Assembly (NCBI GenBank): GCA_903832395.1
Contig: CAILBF010000238.1
Location: 1 to 5,282, forward strand
Reading direction: 5' to 3'
DNA: 5,282 bases
Source of the DNA: an uncultured Actinomycetes bacterium
GTDB lineage: Bacteria > Actinomycetota > Actinomycetes > Nanopelagicales > Nanopelagicaceae
Part shown: in pieces, positions 1-4,751 of the stretch
Numbering within the stretch: the stretch's first letter is position 1
Layout of the letters: each line of letters opens with the position of its first letter
Notes under the pieces: model-generated
Told to the model about the DNA's origin: nothing
Databases searched by the model: none
Seen by the model: the letters and a program-made list of their open reading frames with translations, nothing else
Program-made: the position numbers and the translations under genes

Positions 1-380
1 ATGGATGGATACTGCACAACTGCTACCTGTTTTGTAACATCAGCCAGCAAGCGAACTGTGCGCATCACGACGTCATCTAAATCTAATGCTCCCTCTAAAA
101 AAGTTTCGATTGCTCTGCGCTCTGCGCCAGATAAAGGTTTAACTTCGGCTAACTTGTCCACGAATACTCGATAACCGAGATCAGTGGGGATTCGACCGGC
201 ACTCGTGTAAGGCTGCTTAATTAAGCCCTCATCTTCAAGGATTGCCATCTCATTGCGAATCGTGGCTGGTGAGATCCCCAAACCATGGCGATCTGCAATT
301 GATTTTGAGCCGACAGGTTCCTGCGTTGCGACGTATTCGTCGACAATTGCACGAAGGATTTCTAAACGGCGGGATGACAT
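1..380 (-). CDS. hrcA: Heat-inducible transcription repressor HrcA, N-terminal part (cut by window edge)
   Basis: The reading frame opens with ATG at 380 and stays open to base 1, giving 126 complete codons of a protein usually about 340 residues long. The visible part begins MSSRRLEILRAIVDEYV and contains the HrcA winged-helix DNA-binding region: EPVGSKSIADRHGLGISPAT at about residues 21-40, then IRNEMAILEDEGLI, and the family signature QPYTSAGRIPTDLGYRVFVD at about 60-79. HrcA is known to repress groE and dnaK operons by binding CIRCE operators; I see no CIRCE inverted repeat (TTAGCACTC/GAGTGCTAA) in this window. The gene starts 16 bases after the hemW stop and no convincing Shine-Dalgarno precedes it, so translation may depend on coupling to hemW (inference). 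In actinobacteria dnaJ normally follows, which would lie off the left edge. Identity is secure; the C-terminal inducer-sensing domain is not visible. Confidence 0.95.
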   Translation of the reverse strand, partial: MSSRRLEILRAIVDEYVATQEPVGSKSIADRHGLGISPATIRNEMAILEDEGLIKQPYTSAGRIPTDLGYRVFVDKLAEVKPLSGAERRAIETFLEGALDLDDVVMRTVRLLADVTKQVAVVQYPS

Positions 381-396
381 AGTGTTGGTAAGGATA

Positions 397-1518
397 CTAG
401 AAAGTAATTTCTCGCACGATTCGGTCGGCAATCAAGCGTCCCGTTGGCGTCAATACGACGCGATTAACTGACATTTCCAAGTAACCATTGACTTCGTAGG
501 CCTCTAAAAGCTTAATCTGATTTGCCGTAAGTGAGGCTTTCTCTAAGCCATCCCGCATTCTGATTCCTAGCATTATTGCTTCAGTTTCTATCTGCGACTG
601 ACTTAACTCTTCACTCTCATGAACTGGTGACTCACTTGCAAAGAGCTTTTGCTTATAAGCCGTCGGATGCTTTACATTCCAAAAACGTTTTCCATCAATA
701 TGTGAATGTGCACCCGGCCCAAGCCCCCACCAGTTCTTATTTTCCCAGTACGCAATGTTGTGTCGGCACTCGTGTCCTGGCTTAGACCAGTTAGATAGTT
801 CATACCAGGAGAAGCCATGTGTCTGGCATAGTTCATCAACAAGTAAATACATATCGGCCATCAAATCATCATCGGGCATCGTTAAGTCACCGCGTTTAAT
901 TTGAGCCGCTAACTTTGTGCCGCCTTCAACGATTAATGCATAAGCGCTGATGTGATCGATATCTAAAGCAAGGGCCGCCGTGACGGTTTCTCGCCAATCA
1001 TCGAGTGACTCCCCTGGAGTCCCATAAATCAAATCCACGCTGATGCTTCCAAAACCTGCAGCCCGTGCCATGTCCACGGCCTTCTTAACATTATCTGGAT
1101 TATGCGTGCGATCAAGAACAGCTAAAACATGTGGCTTCGATGACTGCATTCCAAAGGAGATTCGGTTAAAACCAACTTCAATATACCGTTTTAGTTTTTC
1201 TGCGGTAACTGAATCTGGGTTAGCTTCAAGAGTAATTTCGCAATCAACACTCAAGCCATTGCGTGCTCTAATTGCGGAAATAACACGGCCTAAGTCATCG
1301 GCTGGCAAAAGGGATGGGGTTCCTCCCCCAAAGAAAATTGTTGGGACTTGATCCAATGGGGCGGCATCGAGCTCTTTTAAAACTGCATCAATGTAATCAT
1401 TACTAACGATCTCTAACGTTGCACCATCTTGGAGTTCATTAGGGGTATAGGTATTAAAATCACAATACCCACATCGCTTGATGCAATATGGAATGTGGAC
1501 ATAAAAGGAAAGAGTCAT
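397..1518 (-). CDS. hemW: Radical SAM heme chaperone HemW (formerly annotated HemN-like coproporphyrinogen oxidase)
   Basis: A complete 373-residue radical SAM protein. The iron-sulfur motif CxxxCxxC is at C12, C16 and C19 and is followed by D20-F21. The Phe in place of a fourth Cys (CxxCxF rather than CxxCxC) is the feature that separates HemW from the true oxygen-independent coproporphyrinogen oxidase HemN. Further SAM-domain motifs are GGGTPS at 64-69, EITLEANPDS at 94-103, RISFGMQS at 119-126 and DLIYGTPGES at 162-171. The HNxxYW heme-binding signature of HemW is at 253-258 (HNIAYW). A HemW C-terminal winged domain follows (EAIMLGIRMRDG). HemW hands heme to membrane respiratory enzymes; that role is family knowledge. 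ATG 1518 is chosen because the peptide matches the family from residue 3; AGGAG lies 12 bases upstream (1531-1535), a rather long spacing. The first 17 codons appear to belong to the inserted element rather than to the original host gene (see the 1457-2442 entry). Confidence 0.95.
   Translation of the reverse strand: MTLSFYVHIPYCIKRCGYCDFNTYTPNELQDGATLEIVSNDYIDAVLKELDAAPLDQVPTIFFGGGTPSLLPADDLGRVISAIRARNGLSVDCEITLEANPDSVTAEKLKRYIEVGFNRISFGMQSSKPHVLAVLDRTHNPDNVKKAVDMARAAGFGSISVDLIYGTPGESLDDWRETVTAALALDIDHISAYALIVEGGTKLAAQIKRGDLTMPDDDLMADMYLLVDELCQTHGFSWYELSNWSKPGHECRHNIAYWENKNWWGLGPGAHSHIDGKRFWNVKHPTAYKQKLFASESPVHESEELSQSQIETEAIMLGIRMRDGLEKASLTANQIKLLEAYEVNGYLEMSVNRVVLTPTGRLIADRIVREITF
1457..1467. 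repeat. Left junction core (putative att site) in intact hemW
   Basis: Minus strand TATTGTGATTT, covering hemW codons 18-21 (Tyr-Cys-Asp-Phe). It is identical to 2432-2442 and the first base on either side differs between the copies. It lies within a dyad GGTATT-N8-AATACC (1450-1469), an arrangement like the inverted arms and 6-8 base spacer of a tyrosine-recombinase core site. The resemblance is suggestive only, as the arms are short. Confidence 0.55.
1462..1475. repeat. 14-base near-direct repeat, copy 1 (partner 1549-1562)
   Basis: Plus strand ACAATACCCACATC matches ACAATACCCGCATC at 1549-1562 in 13 of 14 positions, 87 bases away. Copy 1 lies inside hemW codons 15-20 and overlaps the junction core; copy 2 is in the hemW leader. 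The leader copy is not part of a longer hemW fragment, because the bases around it do not match hemW. Confidence 0.6.
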
Positions 1519-1528
1519 TGTAGGTATT
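1518..1528. repeat. Subterminal 11-base direct repeat, left copy (partner 2332-2342)
   Basis: Plus strand TTGTAGGTATT occurs here, overlapping the hemW start codon, and again at 2332-2342 near the other end of the insert. One copy lies about 50 bases inside the left junction and the other about 90 bases inside the right. Both contain the GGTATT motif seen at the left junction. Chance cannot be excluded for 11 bases in AT-rich DNA. Confidence 0.4.
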
Positions 1529-1556
1529 GTCTCCTAATCAGAAGGTAAACAATACC
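1523..1556. repeat. Inverted repeat GGTATTGT/ACAATACC in the hemW leader
   Basis: GGTATTGT (1523-1530) and its exact reverse complement ACAATACC (1549-1556) are separated by 18 bases. The dyad spans the hemW ribosome binding site and the candidate -10 box. It could be an operator, a leader hairpin affecting hemW translation, or binding sites for a recombinase that acts at the nearby junction. The sequence alone does not decide between these. Confidence 0.45.
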
Positions 1557-1569
1557 CGCATCAAGTCAA
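1542..1569 (-). promoter_or_regulatory. Candidate promoter for hemW inside the insert
   Basis: On the minus strand TTGACT (1564-1569) is followed after 16 bases by TACCTT (1542-1547). This fits a -35 box one base from consensus and the relaxed TAnnnT -10 common in actinobacteria. Transcription would begin about 20 bases before the hemW ATG, just upstream of the AGGAG ribosome binding site. A second TTGACA at 1602-1607 has no good -10 partner. Support is motif-only. It makes biological sense because the insert separates hemW from lepA and from any upstream promoter. Confidence 0.35.
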
Positions 1570-1614
1570 CATCTGCTAAAACAGTGATTCTGAAGATGCC
1601 TTGTCAAGTAGAGG

Positions 1615-2211
1615 TTAGAACTTAATCTTGGTGTGTTTGGCTCTTGCCATCACACCTAGGTTCTCCTTGCCTACTTCCCCACCTATTATTTTTAATAGGA
1701 CAGGGATAACTAATCCACCTTCAAGATGTTTAATTATCTTGGCTTGTGTCTTTTTAGCCTGTTCTCTCCCAAGATATCCAACTTGAACTGCCCCTAACTT
1801 TCCATCTTCATCATCAGCAATGACGAGAACTGAGACAGCATTTTGGTCATGAGGATTGAGTGGCTCTGGCATCAAAAATCCATACATCCAGCCATCTTTA
1901 TTCTCCTTGAAGAGGTCCTGCAAATTTTCTTTGTAGAACGATTCTCCAACTACATCCAAGAACTGCATGTCATCTGTGTATGCAACATGTGTGCTTGCTT
2001 GATGTGAATTTATAGCATCACTAATCTCATTCATCAAAGCAGAAGGAAAACTAATGGCTACACTTTTTATCTTCCCTCTATTTTCAACAATGTCTTGATA
2101 CCCAGCCATTAAACTTGGACCAAATACTAAAGTTATATCTCTTCCTTCAGGCTGGGCAGTTGCTGCTTTTGCCGCTGCTGCGACTTGCTTTGCTTTGTCT
2201 AAGAAGCCCAT
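1615..2211 (-). CDS. HIRAN-domain protein, cargo of the insert
   Basis: A 198-residue soluble protein with no signal peptide or membrane segment. The N-terminus MGFLDKAKQVAAAAKAAT looks like a short amphipathic Ala/Lys-rich helix. Residues about 85-188 read as a HIRAN domain: LDVVGESFY (85-93), LMPEPLNPHDQNAVSV (113-128), VGYLGREQA (144-152), and IIGGEVGKENLGVMA (175-189), which fits the family's final GG-to-Gly-Val strand. HIRAN domains in HLTF/Rad5 bind single-stranded 3' DNA ends at stalled forks; free-standing bacterial versions are mostly uncharacterised, so a DNA-end role is only a guess. Residues 25-84 match nothing I recognise. I chose ATG 2211 over an in-frame TTG at 2247 (which would give 210 residues) because the protein-like sequence begins there, GAGAG lies 10 bases upstream, and a candidate -10 overlaps the TTG. 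It is the only gene in the insert, reading in the same direction as its neighbours. No clear terminator follows in the 96 bases before hemW. Confidence 0.8.
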   Translation of the reverse strand: MGFLDKAKQVAAAAKAATAQPEGRDITLVFGPSLMAGYQDIVENRGKIKSVAISFPSALMNEISDAINSHQASTHVAYTDDMQFLDVVGESFYKENLQDLFKENKDGWMYGFLMPEPLNPHDQNAVSVLVIADDEDGKLGAVQVGYLGREQAKKTQAKIIKHLEGGLVIPVLLKIIGGEVGKENLGVMARAKHTKIKF

Positions 2212-2246
2212 GACCAACCAACTCTCTATAATTTGCTCTTGAATCA

Positions 2247-2274
2247 AGATTAGACCGAAAATCTATTTTGTAAA
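2247..2274 (-). promoter_or_regulatory. Candidate promoter for the HIRAN-domain gene
   Basis: On the minus strand TTTACA (2269-2274) and TAATCT (2247-2252) are spaced by 16 bases. Initiation would fall near 2236-2240, giving a leader of about 25-30 bases before ATG 2211. This would exclude the upstream TTG at 2247 as a start. It is motif-level evidence only, in AT-rich DNA where such matches are frequent. Confidence 0.3.
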
Positions 2275-2300
2275 GATCATGTCTGTTCTATCCTAGTTTT

Positions 2301-2331
2301 CACTTGAATGAAGTGTTTTCTTCACATGAAG
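2301..2331. repeat. Two adjacent short palindromes upstream of the HIRAN-domain gene
   Basis: CACTT-GAATG-AAGTG (2301-2315) is followed four bases later by CTTCA-CA-TGAAG (2320-2331). Both have five-base arms and related half-sites (CTT...AAG). They sit about 30 bases upstream of the candidate -35 box, so they could be paired operator half-sites for a regulator. They are equally close to the right end of the insert and could serve recombination. Function is not established. Confidence 0.4.
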
Positions 2332-2342
2332 TTGTAGGTATT
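2332..2342. repeat. Subterminal 11-base direct repeat, right copy (partner 1518-1528)
   Basis: TTGTAGGTATT, identical to 1518-1528. Here it runs on into GGTATTACC (2337-2345), itself a small palindrome (GGTA-T-TACC). It lies about 90 bases inside the right boundary of the insert. Confidence 0.4.
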
Positions 2343-2400
2343 ACCTTAAGAGTTAAGGAAGTACACGCAACGAAGAAAATTTAATAGAGTATGTTTTGTT

Positions 2401-2493
2401 TCAATTTACTGTGAAAAGTATAAATCTATTTAAATCACAATAGCCGCAACGTTTAATGCAATAAGGGATATGAACGTAGAACGAGAGCGCCAT
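2401..2493 (-). pseudogene. hemW: Orphaned 5' end of hemW left behind by the insertion
   Basis: ATG at 2493 opens a 30-codon frame. Its first 22 residues, MALSFYVHIPYCIKRCGYCD plus LN, repeat the start of the intact HemW, including all three iron-sulfur cysteines. After codon 22 the frame leaves hemW homology, reads RFILFTVN and stops at 2401-2403. It begins two bases after the lepA stop, which is the expected position of hemW in a lepA-hemW operon, so this is most likely the original host start and was disconnected by the insert. Compared with the intact copy, codons 3-17 differ at 13 positions and every change is synonymous. Without the rest of the radical SAM domain the 30-residue peptide cannot be an active HemW. 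Whether it is still translated from lepA read-through is unknown. Confidence 0.88.
2432..2442. repeat. Right junction core (putative att site) in the hemW remnant
   Basis: Minus strand TATTGTGATTT, identical to 1457-1467. It sits inside a dyad CTATT-N8-AATAG (2426-2443), again with an eight-base spacer as at the other junction. Divergence resumes on both sides: GGC versus GGG upstream and A versus T downstream. Confidence 0.55.
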
Positions 2494-2495
2494 AA

Positions 2496-4370
2496 TTAAA
2501 GCTTTCGAGCGGCTTTCACCTTTTCAATATCGGCATCGGTTGCAAGGGCGGCAACGAAGGCCTCCTGTGGAACCTCAACGCGGCCCACCATCTTCATACG
2601 CTTTTTACCCTCTTTTTGCTTCTCAAGGAGTTTGCGTTTACGAGAGATATCGCCGCCATAACATTTAGCAAGAACATCTTTACGGATTGCACTAATGCTT
2701 TCACGGGCGATAATTCTTGAACCGATCGCAGCTTGGATTGGGACATCGAACTGTTGACGTGGAATAAGTTGGCGCAGTTTTCCAGTCATCATGACGCCAT
2801 AGGCATAGGCCTTATCGCGGTGAACGATTGCACTAAACGCATCTACGGCTTCACCTTGGAGCAAGATATCGACCTTAACTAAGTTGCCTTCGGCATCGCC
2901 CTTTTCTTCATAATCCAGAGATGCATAACCTTTTGTACGGCTCTTTAGTTGATCAAAGAAATCAAAGACAATTTCAGCCAGTGGTAAGTCATAGCGAATT
3001 TCAACACGATCCTCTGAGATGTAATCCATTCCAAGCAATACACCACGGCGCTCTTGGCAGAGCTCCATGATTGTGCCGATGAATTCTGATGGCGCCAAAA
3101 TAGTAGATTTAACGATTGGCTCTTTAACGAGGGCAACTTTGCCATCTGGGAACTCTGATGGATTAGTTACGCGAACTTCTTTTCCATCATCCATAGTCAC
3201 GTTATAAACAACGTTCGGGGCGGTAGAGATTAAATTCAATTTATGTTCGCGCTCTAAACGCTCACGGACGATTTCCATGTGCAGTAGACCCAAGAAGCCA
3301 CAGCGAAAACCAAATCCAAGTGCGGCTGAACTCTCTGGCTCATAGACAAGGGCGGCATCATTTAACTGCAACTTATCTAACGCCTCACGAAGTGCTGGAA
3401 AATCAGCGCCATCAATTGGAAATAGACCCGAAAAAACCATAGGTTTTGGATCTTTATAACCAGCTAGAGCTACCTTCGTGGGATTGTTATACGTTGTAAT
3501 CGTGTCACCTACACGTGATTGGCGAACATCTTTTACGCCAGTAATTAAATAGCCTACTTCGCCAACACCTAAACCTTTAGAGGCAACGGGTTCTGGGGAA
3601 ATTACTCCCACTTCAAGGGCCTCGTGGCGAACACCCGTTGAAAACATTTGAATCTGCTCGCCTGGAGTTAGGTGGCCATCAATGACGCGGACGTAGGTAA
3701 CAACGCCGCGATAACTGTCATAGACCGAGTCGAAGATTAAAGCGCGCGCTGGTGCTTTGGGATCACCTTTGGGTGCTGGAATCTGCTTAACAATCTCATC
3801 GAGAAGTTCTCGGACGCCATCGCCAGTCTTTCCTGAGACGCGCAAACAATCCTCGGGCTCGCAGCCAATAAGCTTTGCAAGCTCTGCTGCAAACTTTTCT
3901 GGTTGAGCATTAGGTAGATCGATTTTATTGAGCACTGGAATAATCGTTAAATTGTTTTCCATCGCCAAATACAGGTTAGCCAAAGTTTGAGCTTCGATAC
4001 CTTGAGCGCAATCAACTAATAAGACTGCGCCTTCACACGCTGCAAGTGAGCGAGAGACTTCATACGTAAAGTCGACGTGGCCAGGTGTATCAATCATGTT
4101 CAAGATGTATTCGCCACCATCCATACCGCTGCGCCATGGCAGACGGACGGCCTGTGACTTAATTGTGATTCCGCGTTCGCGTTCGATATCCATGCGATCT
4201 AGATACTGCGCGCGCATATTGCGTGGGTCTACAACTTCAGTGATTCCCAACATGCGATCGGCAAGGGTTGATTTACCGTGATCAATGTGAGCGATGATGC
4301 AGAAGTTACGTATCTGCGCCGGATCAGTTGATGCTGGTTGCGGCGCCTTAGCAAGTGAAATTGCAGGCAT
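2496..4370 (-). CDS. lepA: Elongation factor 4 (LepA), ribosome-associated GTPase
   Basis: A complete 624-residue translational GTPase. The G1 loop AHIDHGKST is at 27-35, the switch I motif GITIK at 67-71, G3 DTPGH at 94-98, G4 NKID at 148-151 and a G5-type SGKTG at 179-183. The LepA-specific part includes GFRCGFLGLLHMEI in the EF-G-like domain and the C-terminal LLEKQKEGKKRMKMVGRVEV, which no other GTPase of this group carries. EF4 acts on the ribosome, where roles in back-translocation and in small-subunit assembly have been proposed. Length is slightly above the usual 600, owing to about 20 extra N-terminal residues typical of actinobacterial versions. ATG 4370 is supported by GCGAGG eight bases upstream. 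It lies 32 bases after rpsT with no terminator between, so the two are probably cotranscribed. Its stop is two bases from the orphan hemW start, which suggests an original lepA-hemW coupling. Confidence 0.97.
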   Translation of the reverse strand: MPAISLAKAPQPASTDPAQIRNFCIIAHIDHGKSTLADRMLGITEVVDPRNMRAQYLDRMDIERERGITIKSQAVRLPWRSGMDGGEYILNMIDTPGHVDFTYEVSRSLAACEGAVLLVDCAQGIEAQTLANLYLAMENNLTIIPVLNKIDLPNAQPEKFAAELAKLIGCEPEDCLRVSGKTGDGVRELLDEIVKQIPAPKGDPKAPARALIFDSVYDSYRGVVTYVRVIDGHLTPGEQIQMFSTGVRHEALEVGVISPEPVASKGLGVGEVGYLITGVKDVRQSRVGDTITTYNNPTKVALAGYKDPKPMVFSGLFPIDGADFPALREALDKLQLNDAALVYEPESSAALGFGFRCGFLGLLHMEIVRERLEREHKLNLISTAPNVVYNVTMDDGKEVRVTNPSEFPDGKVALVKEPIVKSTILAPSEFIGTIMELCQERRGVLLGMDYISEDRVEIRYDLPLAEIVFDFFDQLKSRTKGYASLDYEEKGDAEGNLVKVDILLQGEAVDAFSAIVHRDKAYAYGVMMTGKLRQLIPRQQFDVPIQAAIGSRIIARESISAIRKDVLAKCYGGDISRKRKLLEKQKEGKKRMKMVGRVEVPQEAFVAALATDADIEKVKAARKL

Positions 4371-4402
4371 GAACCTAGCCTCGCTTTAAAGTGTTAGAAG
4401 AA

Positions 4403-4672
4403 TTAACGTGCGCCGGCTTTGGCAGCAGCCTTAGCCATTGATGACTTCTTGTTAGCTGCAGAGTTCTTATGAAGAACACCCTTTTGAACTGCTACATCGA
4501 GTGCCTGTGAGGCGCTACGAAGTTCAGTTGTAATTGCAGCGGCATCGCCACCAGTAACTGCATCGCGGAATTTACGGACAGCGGTCTTGATAGATGAGCT
4601 CACAGACTTATTACGAAGGCGTGCCTTCTCGTTGGTCTTAATGCGCTTGATCTGAGACTTGATATTTGCCAC
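4403..4672 (-). CDS. rpsT: 30S ribosomal protein S20
   Basis: An 89-residue, strongly basic and alanine-rich protein starting MANIKSQIKRIKTNEKARLR and continuing RNKSVSSSIKTAVRKF, the classic S20 N-terminal half. The C-terminal half contains KGVLHKNSAANKKSSMAKAA, which fits the conserved end of S20. It binds 16S rRNA in the body of the small subunit. The start codon is GTG (4670-4672), preceded at nine bases by GGAG; initiation at a non-ATG codon recalls E. coli rpsT, where a weak start contributes to autoregulation, although no such control is shown here. Length is normal for the family. It lies 79 bases downstream of the RNase E/G gene and 32 bases upstream of lepA. Confidence 0.97.
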   Translation of the reverse strand: MANIKSQIKRIKTNEKARLRNKSVSSSIKTAVRKFRDAVTGGDAAAITTELRSASQALDVAVQKGVLHKNSAANKKSSMAKAAAKAGAR

Positions 4673-4711
4673 GCTGTGGTACTCCGGACTCTTGTAGTTA
4701 GTGAAGGGTTA

Positions 4712-4740
4712 AGGTTACCCGCTAGAGCCTCAAGGCTCAA
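4712..4740 (-). promoter_or_regulatory. Candidate promoter for rpsT-lepA
   Basis: On the minus strand TTGAGC (4735-4740) and TAACCT (4712-4717) are spaced by 17 bases. This fits a partial -35 and a TAnnnT -10, with initiation about 30 bases upstream of the rpsT GTG. It overlaps the GAGCC/GGCTC dyad at 4725-4738. Read-through from the RNase E/G gene is an alternative or additional source of rpsT transcripts. Confidence 0.35.
4725..4738 (-). other. Short GC-rich hairpin after the RNase E/G gene
   Basis: GAGCC-TTGA-GGCTC on the minus strand can form a five-base-pair stem with a four-base loop, 13 bases past the RNase E/G stop codon. No run of T residues follows, so it is not a canonical intrinsic terminator. 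It could act as a weak terminator, as a 3' stabilising or processing hairpin, or as part of the rpsT promoter region. Confidence 0.35.
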
Positions 4741-4751
4741 ATTGGGTCATT

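Larger units (their letters stand above)
1457..2442. mobile_element. Putative 975-bp gene-restoring integrative element inserted in hemW
   Basis: The segment is bounded by two direct copies of an 11-base core (1457-1467 and 2432-2442; minus strand TATTGTGATTT), 975 bases apart. To the right of the right-hand core lies an orphan hemW 5' end fused to lepA spacing; at the left-hand core the replacement hemW 5' end joins the hemW body. This matches integrative elements that enter the 5' end of a conserved gene and bring a substitute end that restores the reading frame. The element holds one gene, for a HIRAN-domain protein, plus about 190 bases of noncoding AT-rich DNA (2212-2400; about 31% G+C by hand count for 2221-2400). 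The gene itself is about 42% G+C, against about 47% in neighbouring lepA. No integrase or transposase is encoded, so mobility would need help from elsewhere, or this is a deletion remnant. Boundaries follow from the two hemW copies; mobility is inference. Confidence 0.7.

Noticed and set aside
253..471. Plus-strand 72-codon open frame
   Set aside because: It lies opposite the hrcA start and the hemW end, both of which have clear family motifs, and its translation resembles no known protein.
576..785. Plus-strand 69-codon open frame
   Set aside because: Antisense shadow entirely inside hemW.
1043..1351. Plus-strand 102-codon open frame
   Set aside because: Antisense to the conserved radical SAM core of hemW; no recognisable domain.
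1549..1562. A third hemW 5' fragment in the leader (reads Cys-Gly-Tyr-Cys in one frame)
   Set aside because: Only 14 bases resemble hemW, and the upstream codons do not encode the Ile-Lys-Arg that precedes this motif. It is better treated as a short repeat than as another gene remnant.
1519..1614. Intrinsic terminator after the HIRAN-domain gene
   Set aside because: Only weak five-base arms (CATCT/AGATG) with a long loop, and no T-run; nothing that would act as a terminator.
2212..2247. Upstream TTG start giving a 210-residue HIRAN-domain protein
   Set aside because: The extra 12 residues look unrelated to the MGFLDKAK-type N-terminus. The ATG at 2211 has a plausible GAGAG upstream, and a candidate -10 box overlaps the TTG.
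2212..2400. CRISPR array, tRNA or small RNA gene in the AT-rich gap
   Set aside because: No regularly spaced repeats, no tRNA-like TTC-loop or acceptor pairing, and no strong hairpin with a T-run were seen on either strand.
2945..3145. Minus-strand 66-codon open frame
   Set aside because: Out-of-frame shadow inside lepA, with no ribosome binding site or family signature.
4096..4281. Plus-strand 61-codon open frame
   Set aside because: Antisense to the lepA G-domain.
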